From Lucifuga dentata (lineage: Eukaryota > Chordata > Actinopteri > Ophidiiformes > Bythitidae): 64,000 nucleotides of DNA. The DNA is taken from the NCBI GenBank assembly GCA_014773175.1, contig VXCM01000445.1, forward strand, positions 186,001-250,000, read 5' to 3'. Within the stretch, counting starts at the first letter, position 1. Each line of letters opens with the position of its first letter. The notes under the pieces are model-generated. The model had not been told where the DNA came from. It worked only from the letters and a program-made list of their open reading frames with translations, and ran no database searches. Position numbers and translations under genes: made by a program. Below, piece by piece: positions 48,498-62,215 of the stretch.

Positions 48498-49197
48498 CTT
48501 TCTGTCCTCAGAGCAGTGAGGGGCAGGGGGTGGACTGGGTAAGAGTTCTGCTAGGTGTGAGCTTCAGGTGGGTTTCTCTTCTACCTCCCTCCTTCCTTCA
48601 GCCACGCACGTCTCCCATAGGATGCGATGGCATCAGATATTCAATGAACATGCAGCCAAAAAGTGGAATGTTGTTCTCTTGGGCAAAGATCTGGGACCCT
48701 AAACTGGTCCAGTGCTGCTCACAGGTTCAGGAGGAAAAAAAACAAAAACAACCACCAGCAAAAGTTATGGTAATAGAAAAATTAGATACATGCAAATGCA
48801 GATGAAGCAAATTGTCTGTTTAACTTTACTTGTTTTTCTGCCTCCGGCAAAAAACTAAAAAGTCCATGCATGTGCTCTTTGGCAGAGGTGATAGGGAGAG
48901 AAAGTGAGAGAGCAAATGAGAGAAGAGAGAAAAATCCTCTCTGTGCTGTCTTCAAGCTGTCCAGAAGTAGATCTGAGGAGCACCTTCAAAATCTCTGCGC
49001 TCTCGCTCTCCAGGCTGGAAAGTAGGAGGGAAGGAGTGAGGGAGCAGGACAGAGAGGAAGGGAGAGTGAGTAACAGGAAAGTGAGACTCAGTCAAGTACT
49101 CAATCAGTCAGTCAGGCAGGCAGGCAGAAAGGCAGTGTATATTGAACTAAAGGCTGTGGGTCCAAGCAGGCTGTGCTCCCACTCCCAGGACTTATAA
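48498..49197 (-). promoter_or_regulatory. Candidate minus-strand promoter and non-coding first exon
   Basis: On the minus strand a TATA-like GGTTATAAGTC lies at about 49199-49189, and ~690 nt downstream a near-consensus donor GACAGAAAG|GTAAGCC has its GT at 48497-48496. Col8a2 needs at least one upstream non-coding exon on this strand, and this is the best TATA-plus-donor pair I noticed. It would imply a first intron of about 36.5 kb. Nothing in the sequence ties it directly to col8a2, and chance co-occurrence is possible. Confidence 0.2.
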
Positions 49198-51697
49198 CCA
49201 GGGGCTGTGCACCTCGCTGCTCCAATCTCCCTGGCTTACTCGGCGATCCCTCTCCCACTCGCTTATTTTGGGAAAGACAGACAGGATTGTTCATTGGGTT
49301 AACCCCCTTCATACAAAAAACAAGTGTCTGTGGCTGGCTGCACCAACGAAGGAGGGGAGCGAGCAGGATGGGGTGGGGTAGCAGCCGCACGGAGAGGGGT
49401 GGGGTAGGATGAAGAGGAGGGAAGGGAAGAGGGAATCTGGAGGCATCTCTTGCCCCTGTTCTGCCTATCTCTGTACTGCTATCTCCATCATCCATCCATC
49501 TGTACATCACCTTCCAAGAAGTCATCTACTTATTTATTCTAACCACTTGTGTTGCCAGCTCAGGCTTAAACATATGGAACGCAAACAAGCTAACAACCTG
49601 TAGATTTTAGCATATGACCACACAGATTTAGTGCTTGATGTCTCACACAAAAACTCATTCTAGCTTCACTGACAGCTTAATAATCTCTGTGCATGATATT
49701 ATAACATTTAATAACTCTAATACATAGAAGGACATTGTGCTGTCACCTTAAACCTGCTGCAGTTAGCGGAGAATCATTACATAATAACACTCTCTTGGGT
49801 TTAATCATCCAAGTCTGACTGATAGCCTCTATTCATTGTTAATAGATGCATTACTTGCGTCTCACAAAACTCGCATTTAAATCTTGCCAAGCATTTGACT
49901 GGAAAATACATAAATTCTCATCAACGTGGATAATTGCAATTCATGCCGTGGAAGTTAGCTAGCACCCTGGCTGTATATGGCTGTAATACACTGGCTGCTT
50001 ATCGTTCACCAGGTAATTTGCAGCAGAGCAAAGGTCAGCTGAGACCTGAGTGCTTGCTACAGGCTTAGCATTCAGCATGTCATTGGCAGTGTGTTTTAGC
50101 TGGCCCTGTGTTATGGTACTGGACCTTGAAGAAAAAGCTTTTCCGTGCTTGTGATTGGACGAGCCAGAGGAAAGCTGGCCGAGCCTTTTCCTGCAAGACC
50201 TACTGGGACGAAGCCATTGGCTGAGGTAGAGATCAGATAGACATTTTGATTCCAAGTGAATATTGACCGGCTTCAGTGAGAAGAGGGAGAAGCAAAAGCT
50301 CAGTGCGTGTTTTTGTATTTCTTATTCACCATCAAGGTTCTACCATTTGAGATTGGCTTATTAAAAGGTTTTTCAGAAGCCAAGTCATGTCAACATCATC
50401 CATTGATACATTACAGTAATCACTGCAAAATTCCAGCTAATTATCGATTGCTGGCAGTCCTGCTGCACTTTCCTCTTTCATTTCTTTCTCATGAAGAGCA
50501 TTAAACGTCCCCAGACTATGATCCACCAAGTATGAACCAAAAGCTAGCTGAACTTTGCATTTCCTTGCATGAAAACTAGACTGCATCTCAGTAAGGACAT
50601 ATTTGGGAAATGGCTACAGTAAATGAGACCTATTAAGCCAAAATGTATAACACAGATGGAGTTTTATGGGTTTATTTTGATCTACATTGGCAAATTCCAC
50701 CCATATCAAGACAGCTGAATGATTAAACATGCAATGGAGGAATAAAGCATAGGACTGATTTCATTTCTTCCTATATACAGAGACCCTTTAGGTGGAGGGT
50801 CATAAGTTGGGCAGTTCTTCAATATGCCATCGCAGTCAACAGAAAAGCATTTTGTTCACTACTGGAATTGGATAAATTGAATAATCTCTAACAAAATAAG
50901 CAAAAAGCGTCACATCCTTGAAAGGGCCATGGTGCAACTTGACGTTGACTGAATAGCTCTCTGAACATGGAAAGGGTGGAGTGACCAGATGCCCAGCAAT
51001 GATGTCATCAATAGCTTTCCTGTGTGGCGGTCAGGCCTGCCATTCATTCATCACCAGGTGCGTGTGATTCCGTGTTAGCGTGTGTTGTTGACCGCACCCT
51101 GCCACAAAAGCTATAGCTTTCTGTTCGCAGCTCAATGAGGCAAAAAACTGGTTAGTGAAAGCTCAGGCAGACATGAGAACGCCTCCGCCTCTTCCAGTCA
51201 TGGTTATGCTACAATTCCGCTGAAGAATTCTCCCTCCAGCTCCTTGAAAATCTCAGCTCACCCTCTAATGCTCTCACATAACACACATTCATTCTCACTC
51301 ATAGCCTTGGTCAGCTCACACCCCTTGAAATCCCCTAACCCTTCAATTCAGCACAGGACACAATTCCTTTCCCACTCGCTTGCTTTTACAAGGTGAAACA
51401 TTCCCGAGAAGAGGAAGAAAACACCTGGTCATCATAAGCGTCTCTTTTTTTTCACTCCACTTTTCTCCTTCGCTCCATTCCATTAGTAAGAGCAAAAACA
51501 AACAGCAATGGTTTACTGACTGGAAAACCATTGCATTGCATCACACAGACTCGCTTTGCCTTTGATATTTTGTGAAAGCCAAAACTAAGCTGTGAAAGGC
51601 AGATTGGCGTCACCAATACACTCCACCCTACACCCCACCCCACCAAACATAGACCCACTATGTGCTAACATATGGGGTTCTGTTCTCCTGAAAGGTN

Positions 51698-51716
51698 GGG
51701 GGGGGGGGGGGGGGGG
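51698..51716. repeat. Oligo-G run next to an N
   Basis: Nineteen G follow an N at 51697. The run length is likely unreliable. Confidence 0.85.
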
Positions 51717-53434
51717 TGCAATGAGTGTATATGTTCCCTGAGTGGCTTGTGTGAATGGTTGGAGTGTGTTGAAGGGTGGAGTTGTTTGTGTTTGTGCCTT
51801 TGATTGGAATTAACATTTGGGTTGCAATATGAGCTTGTTTGAGTCGGTGGTTACTCTGTGAGTAAAGTATTGTATCGTGGTAATTGCATAGATAACATAA
51901 GTTAATATGGTTTTGGCAATGCTCAATCCCATTACTGTGAAGCATAAAAATCCTTTAAAAGCTCCCAGAAGCCTCAGTTTTCAATACCTAACTGGATTTC
52001 ACCAAAAAACCCTAATGTGCTTCGCTTTGCTTAAGCCCCTTTTATTCAAAAAAGGCATCCATATCACGTAACAAAGATCGGAGTTGAAGGTTCACGCGAG
52101 GACAGCAGAGGACAGGTGTTCTTCGAAGCAAACTTCTCTTCCTTCTCTCTCTTTTCTCTGCTTTAGAGTCCATCTTTTCTTCCCTAGCAGCCTTGCTTTC
52201 CCTCGGGCGCTGATTCAAAAGGGCCGTTTTCTCTCAGGTGATGTGGTCCACCTTTGTCTGCTCTAACCTTACAAAGGAATGCCTGGCATTCACCAGGCTG
52301 TGCCTACGCGAGGCTGGTAAGGAGAGGAAACAGGGTGAAAGAAAGGAGGTAGAGGGAGTAAAGGAGAAAGAAAGATTTGGCAAAAGGAAAGTAAATAGCA
52401 GGAATGTAGAGAGATAAATAGCTGAGGAGAAAGGGAGAATGCAGAGAGGACAGCAGAGTTTAAAGAGGACAACAGGCAGAGGACAGGAAGGAATGGAAAG
52501 TGAATGCTAGAAGGAGAGGGGCATTTCAGTTTTTTTCACACACTGTGGGTAAAAATCGAGGCTTCTGAAATTGATATAAATTTCAACAGGGAAATTCCTT
52601 TGAGACATCTTGGGGTTCTGCCACCACCCTTGGCTGGCACATGGGGCAGAGAGCGTGGGTGGGGTGGGGGGAGGGCATGAGAGGAAAGGGAGGGGAGGCG
52701 AATGCATGGATGAAGGGAGCAGGTAGCGGAGCAATGATTTTGGCCGGGCTTTCCCTGGCTCACCTGACGCATATTGTTGCCGAGCTCAGTTTCCCCCCGG
52801 GTAATCATTTGACACTGATAAAACGGGGGAGGGGGAAAGTGGAGAGAAGAAGGATGGCAGTGTTTCCACCCTGGGAAAAAGCTCTCTGTGGAGATTAGAG
52901 GACAGTCAGGGTAAACCTCCCTTCTGTTAGAATTGGGCAAGAGAAAATTGGGAAAAGACGCAGAAAGAGAGAAGAGTTAGAACACAGAATAACAAGAAGA
53001 GGGCTGCACATTTGGAAAGGTGTTACAGTTATTCACCCCACCTTCTTCCCACACACGCCACATGCACACACTTGATTGAAGACAGCAGGAGGGGTGCACA
53101 TTTTTAAGTGTTTCCACAGTAACTTACTCTCTCTCTAGCACTCACACACATACACACAAGATACTGCAACATGTGTAAATAGAAGAGTGGTGACTGAATG
53201 GCATTTTACTGCTCCTGTATTTATGGCAGGTTATTTTGACCCTGGGTGGTCTCTGCTGAAAGACTTCTGGAGTCATTAATCATCAGTCGGGAATCAGATG
53301 TCAGGTGTGCGTGTGTGTGCGAGTGTGTGCCTCTAAAAGAATGGAAGGTGAGCGAGTTACCAAAGAGAAAGTGAAATCGCCTACCGTACTGTAAGTGTGG
53401 TATATCAACCACAGCACATGCATAAACAGTAAAA

Positions 53435-53456
53435 GTGTGAGTGTGTGTGTGTGTGT

Positions 53457-53497
<41 letters not shown>
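53435..53497. repeat. (GT)n microsatellite
   Basis: About 60 bases of GT with one C interruption. Confidence 0.96.
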
Positions 53498-53499
<2 letters not shown>

Positions 53500-54301
53500 T
53501 GAGCGTGTTTGAGGTCAGCCTTGTGTACCAGTGGATATCCTAATCAGCTGAGCTGGTGGTGGGATGAAAGAATGTGAAGATTATTGCCTGGTAATTGTTT
53601 CCAGAGTGCAACAGTACCGCTATATCTCAAATAGAGTGTGTGTGTGTGTGTGTATAAGATACATGCACCACAAGTCAAGGTTATGGATGCATGTGTGGCA
53701 CAGAACGTACAACATTGGGAATCCAAACCATGTCAACGCTCTGAGTTAAAGCCAGCATATCATCAGCATCATGAGACTAATGTTTGTCCCAGAAAATATC
53801 TCCATGATTCTATTTTTACTTCCTCTCTCAACTCTAATTTCCCTGGTGAACGACTTAACGGCTAACATGTTTGCACACTAGCTGTGAAAGAAATAACCCA
53901 GAGACCTGCACTCAACTGATAAGCTCATCAATCTACCAGCTAAACGATTCTGATTCCTTCTTTCCTCCCTCTCGCTGGCAGGTTCGTCTCAGCTACCCAG
54001 CCTCGACAGAGCGAACGAAGATCTTTCGCAAACACAAAATAGACACAAAAAAACCATTTTGGTTTGTTATACTTTCAAAACAACTGTTTCCATTTCAGAA
54101 CCAGTGGGAATGATAGCTATTTCCATCAAAGCATAAGCAGCAGAATCCCTAAACCCAACGAAAGCAGGTTAGAAAAGTCAACTGTTGAAGCTCAGGGATC
54201 CCTTGAGGAAAAACTGACACTCTTGTTGAAGGACGGACAAAGTTCATTCATGGGTGTCTTCAGCATCAAGAATCATTGTAAAACATCTCAGTACAGAACA
54301 A

Positions 54302-54334
54302 ATTTGACATCATTTGACTCAAATGATGTCAAAT
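54302..54334. repeat. Perfect 16-bp-arm palindrome with 1-nt spacer
   Basis: ATTTGACATCATTTGA, then C, then TCAAATGATGTCAAAT. The arms are exact reverse complements. Confidence 0.95.
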
Positions 54335-57170
54335 AGAAGCCCAGAATGACAACGAGTGCTAATAATGTTTTTATGACCTTTAATATCATTATATTAACCG
54401 AGCTAACTGTTTTCTCACAATCATGACCCTCGTTATCATATTGAAATAACAAAACACAATACTAAGCACATTCTTACCATACAAGACAATATTTTAATAT
54501 AATTACCAAAATATCAAACTGTTTTCTTGTGATTACTTGAATACCTCATTTAAACACAAATGTCATTATCTTGACAAAACCAGTTAAATTCTGTCAGGTT
54601 GATGGATTGACTCCTAAGCTGCATAAATGGAGAAATCAGGATCTTGGTAAAACAAAATTAATTTATTTCAAGTTAATGAGATTTTAAAGATATTTAATAA
54701 GGAAGGATTACAGGGACTAATACTTTTTCCCCAACATATATACGGACCCTAAGTATTATATCATGACGTTCTAAAAACTCTTAATCTATCATTTAAACTC
54801 ACAAGATGATGCACCTTAAAACAGCAAGCTTGCCCAGCATGTACAACCTCTTTAAGTACTCCTCTCCTAAGAGCTAAAACCACCAGGGTCATGACCTCTT
54901 GAGTGGCAACACAATCCTTTACCTGATCTTTGCCCTTTATATATGCACTAAGTAGCTTCTATGTTCCCACTGCAAATGCCATAGGAGGTCACCTGGTCCA
55001 CTCAAACTTACTGTCGAGTGTTTAGTCTTATAACAAACTCATTTACTCACTTGACCACTTGCAGGACCTTACGGAACTTTCTAGGATTATTTGTCTTGTA
55101 TCACGTCCCCCTTAAGTCCAAATACCTGCAATAAGCTTCTCTCTGTGACGTTGACAGGTAGCGCTATCTGTAGATAATTATGCCACTAAACATATGTGCA
55201 CAAACACTCATGCAAATCTACATTGGCACCCTGTCCCCTGTCCCACCTGGTTTCCTGTCCAGCTGTGTGAATGCATCCCGACCTTGATGCTCACAGGGAA
55301 CCTCCTCCCTAAACAGCTGTTTCCATGTCACACCACCCACTGTCCTCCCAACACGAGGAAGCAGGGAAATTTCACAGCAGTCACTGTCTCAGAACTCAAT
55401 TCACACACAATCTGTGGATATCACATCAAGAATTTCATATTTCTATGAGAAATACTGTGCCGATAAATGCAGCTGCGAAAATGGTTAGAATAACACAAAA
55501 TTGGCTCTCAGTGAGACGTTCAGAAATATTAAGTGTCGGAAGGGATCATTTTTCGCCTTTGATCATTCTGGAAGTATAAATAGGGAACAATATGACCTTG
55601 TTCGGAGTGGGGGAATTAACCATAAAGTGCTGGTGACTGAGTGACTGTTTGATCCATAACACACCCTTTGGAGAAACACTGGATTTTTTCAAACAAAATT
55701 CATTAAGTGAACTTATTCCTGTGAAACCAAGAAGACAGGGAGGCACAAGGATGGAAATGCATGTGTGCATGTTACATAAAACAAGCTGTCAAAGTGGAAT
55801 ATAAATCATGAGCCTGTCAACATGTGTGCCAGTCCTATGCCAACAAACCACAGTTTATGTCAGGGGAAGAGGCAAACACTAACTCTCACACACACCTACA
55901 GAAGAAAGTGGTAACTTGGTTTTGAAAGCAAAGTGTTCATGTTTCTCAGTCTTTCTGCTTCTCCTCTCCCCTTCTGCTTTTCTTCTTTTGTCCTTTCTCC
56001 CCAAGAGCCTGAAGATGTCTAACTATGCAAAAGAAAACAGGCAGCAGGCCTCCTGCTTTGGTTAGCATGGAGAGACATGCCAGAAAAACAAAGACCTCTG
56101 AACTGTACAAACACCACAGTAGAAAAACTGCAGCAAAGGACCACCCATGGAGGTGGCAAGTGAGCAATCGAGACCAAAACCAGCTTCTTGGATCTGAGTG
56201 CCACGGATAGAGAGAGGGAAAGAGAGTCAGCCTACACAGCGATGGATGAGAAGAGGAAAGAAGGGAGGAAACTGAGATGGAGCCATACAATAGAAATCAT
56301 ATGGGCCATTCTATACTGAAGCAGAGACCTGGAAGAGGAGAAGTCTTTATGCTCTGCAATCTGTTTCAGTAATGCGCCTCCAGATCCTCCCCAGGCCTCA
56401 GCAACTCATTCACAACACTTAACCAATTAGCACTCTCCTCAATTACAGCTGCCTGCTGTAGGCCTGAGGCTACAGCCCATTTGCCAGCACGTGTGTGCAT
56501 GTATATTAGTTTGTGTGTACACATATGTGTTTATGTGTGTGAGATGTAGCCTTGGTCGTGTGTAAGTCATGTCCATTTTCTCTCATGATTTCCTACTTTG
56601 ACTAGCTTCTAGCAGCAGGCGTGTCTTTTTTTTTTTTTCCTGAGACAGACAAATAAACATTATTGTTGGAGCTAAGGCCAATAGCTTGTACAGAACAAGA
56701 TTCTGACTTCTGTCAATTGTGCATGCATGAGTGTTTGTGCTCAGAAAAGACACAAAAAGGGTGGGTTGCCTAAATGTATGGAATAACAGAAAAAAGAATG
56801 TGTACATTATTAATGGTGCCTGTCTGAGGCTGTGCCTTTGCTTTTTATTTTATGGAAAGCTCAATATGGTGCATCAGGTCTCCACACAGAGACCTGACTG
56901 TTTTAGTAAAGGGTTAAGGTATAAATTAATTACAGTCTTTCAATCATATCTGTCTGAATGCAAGATTACAAAAGCATGAAGAGAATGCATGGTGAGGCGT
57001 CAGCAGTTAGACAGAGCTAACAGGTTCATAAATATACAATCAGTACTCATATTTGAAATGTGAGGTTAGCTAAATTCACACACCTAAGGGCACTCTGTTG
57101 CTCTTGGCTTGGCATTAGCACTCTGCTCGTTGTACCTCAGGTGTGTAGATAGCCAGGTGAATGTCAGGTG

Positions 57171-57751
57171 ATGCTGCGTTCACAGACCTCAGAAGTCAAA
57201 TTTTTCCCAGTTGGATGTTCCAACTTCCAACCTCAAACCGTTCCAGCCAAATGTAATCAAAAAAGCATAACTGAACACCAATAAATACTGTAAACTTAAT
57301 TAAACTTCATAATATTTGCTAACTAAAGTAAAGTTAGACTACAGGACTGTTTGGTTATGTTGTTTTACAATGATATTAATCACAGTGGGTATTAGACTTT
57401 GTGCAGAGAATATTATGAAATTATTTGCACTTACGTATCAGTGGCAAACAGTTATTATAATATAGATAGTTAACTATAGACAGTTAACTTGGCGATATAT
57501 TCTGACCTTTTTCTTTCAGTTTCATGCAAGAAAAAAATACTTTATTCATCTTTTAGCTGATCATTTCCATTCACAAAGCTCACTTCCATGGGCGCTGCCA
57601 GGTTGAGTGATGTCATACTCTGTAAATCGGGGTAGATAATTTTGGTTCGAATTTCCCAGCTGGAGCTCCGACTTCAAGTGCCGTTCCAACGCATTTTTGC
57701 AAGTAAGAAGTTGGAAAAATCTGAGTTTCGAGGTCTGTCAAACACAGCATG
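57171..57751. mobile_element. Non-autonomous DNA transposon (MITE) with ~45-bp terminal inverted repeats
   Basis: The left end ATGCTGCGTTCACAGACCTC and the right end, read on the minus strand as CATGCTGTGTTTGACAGACC, are imperfect inverted repeats. The similarity continues inwards through aatttttcc and ccaactt. TGTCAGG occurs just outside both ends (about 57163-57169 and 57755-57761) and may be a remnant target-site duplication. The 580-bp interior has no ORF. This is a repeat type common in fish; the superfamily is uncertain. Confidence 0.65.
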
Positions 57752-60700
57752 AGTGTGTCAGGAGACCAGAAGAGGAGGAAACTCAAGGGTGATAACTGGT
57801 GGACAGGTGGAGAACGGCAACTTGGTCACATTTTAGGTGTTTCAGGAAGCCATGCCAATGAGTCACATGCACTTTACAAGGACTCTGGCAGCGGCACAGC
57901 TAAATTAAACACAACTACTGTTCATGTTATAAGTCACACCTGTGTTTTTTCCTGCTGTGACATTATAAAATAGCTGACCAAGGGCTCATAACCAAGGCTT
58001 TCTCGCGTTAGGTAACATAAGCGTGTAACTCATGACAACAGACAACAAGGCACTAATGTCTCCATAACAATACAGATCCATTACTTTCAGGTAAATCTTA
58101 CACCGCTGAAGTCCTCTTGCTGTGGTCATGTGGAGGCTGTTGACAGAGGGGATCAGGTGTTTGTGTTGATCTGATAACAGCTTCACGAGTGCACCTCTTT
58201 GACAAATCTTTGTGCAACATAACTCATGCTAACTCTAGATTTTATCTGAGAAACCATCAGTTGTGATACTGTCATAGGTTTCTTTTTACATTGTGTTGGC
58301 ATGTTTATCAAATAAATATTCTATAGAAAAGCTGCTCTGACAAGTTTTATGCTTTTCCTGCCTTTTTATGTGCATTTGCTTGCACGGCCCGCTCAGAGAC
58401 CACAGCTGGTGCCAAAAACCTGTTATCATTTTGCTGCACGCAGCCAAAAACACCAAGAGAATAATCCAGTCCAGTAAAAAGTCCAGAACAAACAAACGCT
58501 CACACTTTGCTTCTAATGTTGTGCTACTTTTGGGTTGTAAAATGCACATAACTTGTGGAGAAAGCGACAGAGGAGATTGTTAGCCAGGCCAGTTTCCCAT
58601 GGGAAGATCAGCAGAATGTGAAATGCAGAGCGAGGACATTTTAAAAAACATTAATGATACATTTATATTGCAATTACTGTACAATTGCGTAAAATTGTCA
58701 CAAATGCAGTTGGCGGAATTTATGGAGCCTTTAATTTAAACACAGACGTCATGCTGGGCTTTTAATGTTTGAATTTGTGTTAGTGTCTGTACTTTAATGT
58801 TGGTATGGTGATAAAAGATTAAAATCAAAACAAAGCTTTATGAATGTATATTGACTCACGTAATAGATTCATTTAGATGCTAAATCATGCATCCAATGTT
58901 ATTTGAGCACATATATACACAGTATATCTTATGATCTCATCTAAGAAATCCAAAATTTTTTTCAAAATAATAACTTCATAGGCAGACCCTTTGGTTCTCT
59001 CCCTCTCTTTGCCCTATAAAGCTGGACTCAGTCTATCCTTATTGTGAGTGGAAAAGATATTAGTCTGTGTTTTGTATGAAACCTAAACCCACATCACTAA
59101 CTTTATTCAAAGCCCCACTACAACTTAAAGTCTAATTCTACATTCCACTTTAATTTATGTGCATGGCAGTTAAAGTGGATGAGAATAAAGCAGGAAACTT
59201 AAATGACTCATCTGAACAGGTTACATTATTATAGGAAAGTACATTTATTAAATATATGTGACTAGTACATGCAAGACTCCACCCTTTTTTTAATAATCTT
59301 TCTTCATCACCTTCTCCCTCTTCTCCAACCTTTTGCCCTCCATCCTCTACATATTTCCTCCTTAGTGTGTGTTTTAAGGCTGAGCCCTCAACCCAAGCAG
59401 TGGGCTGTGGTTCCCTCCTAAACCATTCACATGGAACTGGTTAGGAAGACATTCCTTCCATGGAGGGAATGTCTGGCACCAAGCGCCTGTAATACAGAAA
59501 TCATAAACGGGAGGTCCAGGCTAATCACATCCCATGGCACTCTCACCCTCTCTAAGCTCCCTCTTCCTCCTTCCTCTTCCTCTCATCCTCTCGGAGGAAT
59601 TATTAAGAAGGAGATGGGGAGACCAAGAGCATTACCTGATCCTATCTTTTCCCTTTCTGTGTAATGTAAGGGTGTAAATCACTTGTGGAAACAGAGTGGA
59701 TCATGTTCTGGTGGTTGGCAAATATTCCTCCTTATCTGATTCTGTGTCTATTCCAGAGCAGAAGAACAAAATATTAGAAGAGAATGGCTGCTGTTTTTAT
59801 TTTGCAGTTTGCCGCAAAACACAGCTCTCCCCCAGTTTCACTGCCCAACATGGATGTAATAACATGATTATCATCAGTTTATGGTTAAAGTTCACCCTTT
59901 TCCAATATATAATGGAAATAATGCCTACTTGTGGTCTCACAAAGAGTTATATGAGCACACTGATTATTGATTCCATCTCTATGCCAGTGTGAATGCCTTT
60001 AAAAGGCCCCTCTGGCTTTACTGCTACAGGTTTCTGACCCCTGTTATATGGGAAAAATCATTTGAATGACTTGAATGACAGGAGGCCAGTGCAGAGAGCA
60101 AACTTCAAATCTGTGAACTCTAAACTGGAACGGGTGGAATAGTGTGGTAACCAATCATAACTTATATCCATGTTGTATTTAACATAAATGAATATAAATT
60201 ACAGGCTATTATTTAACTGCTTAAGAACCAAAAATGGAAGCTCAAGCCTTGACTTAACTTGATATGAACATTTCCTATTGTATATTTCATAATGTCACAC
60301 TGCTGATATTTATCTGCTAGCGATTATGAATGTTAACATTTTGAGATAGCATGCAAGGAAGAAACAGAGATTCGGCAATTCTATGGATGTCTGCAGGCAA
60401 CCTAACAAAATGCAGAGGTCCTATCATTCTTATCTATTGACAGTAGATTAAATGCTTCTATAAAATCAATCTATGCTCCTGAGAAGTCTTGAAATAATAA
60501 ACTGTCATAATTAAATAAAACAAATTATTTCTGAAATTATTAGTTAATTGATTTTCTGTATTATTCAGAATTAACATTTATTTAATTATCTTTCCCATGC
60601 ATAATTAAGGCAGAGTTTGATATATGACTGACCAAACAGTAGTCCAGAATGATTCCTCAGTATATTGCAACTCTGCATTAAAATCATTAAAATAGAATTA

Positions 60701-60908
60701 CGCTCAGTATTAAAAGCAGGCTAAGGCCCAGGCTAGTTCTAAACTTGGTTTTACATAAAAGTGGGAAAAAAATAGCAACAGTTAGCTTATCATATAGATC
60801 TGATTTTAAGTGTACAAACGATGAGTATATGCACATGAACGCAATCATAAATACAGTGTCAGTTCTACGTGGGAGGGCTATTGAAGATTTTGATTTGAAA
60901 GCTCTATG

Positions 60909-60909
<1 letters not shown>

Positions 60910-60950
<41 letters not shown>
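60910..60950. repeat. (CT)n microsatellite
   Basis: About 40 bases of CT with one G interruption. Confidence 0.95.
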
Positions 60951-60951
<1 letters not shown>

Positions 60952-62182
60952 TTATATCTCACATGTAACTGGCACCTCCACGTCTCTCCTGGTTTGGGTT
61001 TCTAAAGGAAACACTCCATTATTGGACCCCTGAAAACTTACTGAAAGAAACAATGGTGCCCTTGAATTTATCCTCCTCATTTTGCATGTAATGATATCTA
61101 GATTAAATACAATATTATTGTTGGCCCTTGCAAGCCAATCACGATTTTCTCTCACCCATGTATCAGAGTGTGGTGCATGTGGAAATAGTCCTTATTTCAA
61201 AACACCAGTTTTACTTACAGTTTCCTGATGGGAGTTTGTGGGAGAGGGGTAAGAAGGAGGGAGACGGTAATTACAGTGTAGAGAGAAGACGAATATTCAA
61301 CCAGCAAAAGAACTTAAAGGCATCTCCAAAACCGAACTCAAGAGGAAAATAAAAAGCCAAGGGTTATGTTGGTTCACTATTACGTCAATATCCATATTTG
61401 GGCATTCAACATCAGCCATTATTTTCATGTGAGTTTGTGTTTAAGGTCATATTAGTTTATTTCAATGAAGCAAACCCCAGATGGGAGGGTGACGCCAACA
61501 CCGAGGGATTAGCTCTTCCCAGCCTGAATTTCAGAAGGCATCACAGTCAACAGCGACAAGAGACAGCCTCATCTCCAGGTAAATTATCTCCCACCCATCT
61601 GAACTTTTCACTCTCCTTTATGGAAAATCTGCCCACTCCACCACCACCAAGCTACCAAACATTCTTCCCTTCATTTCTCCCCTCTCATCTACCTCTGAAC
61701 CTGGGTCCGCTGAATAACAGGAGCACGCAGGAACGTAGGGTAATCTGTCTGGGCCAATGTGCTGGGCTATGCATGGGCTCATGTTGAGGCCAGCCTAATC
61801 ACCTTTCGGATCAGCATGGAGAACAGAGGAGGCTGTACCTTTTATCCCAAACCAAAGTCAACAAGGCAGGATTCCTGGGAAGCATTGCAGACATTCTTGA
61901 AAGCAGAAAGGAGGGGTAAAAAAAAGCTATTGACCCCTCTCTCTCCCAAATTTAAGAGTAGAAAGTGAAGAAAGAGAGAAGAGGACATGAAGAAAATGTT
62001 TGCTCAGATGTGTGTTGTTGAAGATTCAGTGCTTCATTTAAGTATGTAACATTTTTATGGTGCTTAAAATAAGTCTAACAATCCTGCTTTTCTTGCATCT
62101 TTTTACAATTTCCATTTCTTTATATGTGGTTGGTCTATTGCTGTAACAATGGACTTAGCAGCTGGTCAAATCAGAAACCGGA

Positions 62183-62215
62183 GCAAATATCATTTGCACG
62201 TCAAATGATATTTGC
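62183..62215. repeat. 14-bp-arm palindrome with 5-nt spacer
   Basis: GCAAATATCATTTG, then cacgt, then CAAATGATATTTGC. The arms are exact reverse complements. Confidence 0.93.

Larger units (their letters stand above)
49200..57170. other. Non-coding stretch upstream of candidate promoter
   Basis: GT microsatellite (53435), oligo-G (51698) and a perfect palindrome (54302). No coding exon recognised. Confidence 0.5.

Noticed and set aside
61398..61787. 129-codon plus-strand frame with a Pro-rich part
   Set aside because: No family resemblance and no splice context.
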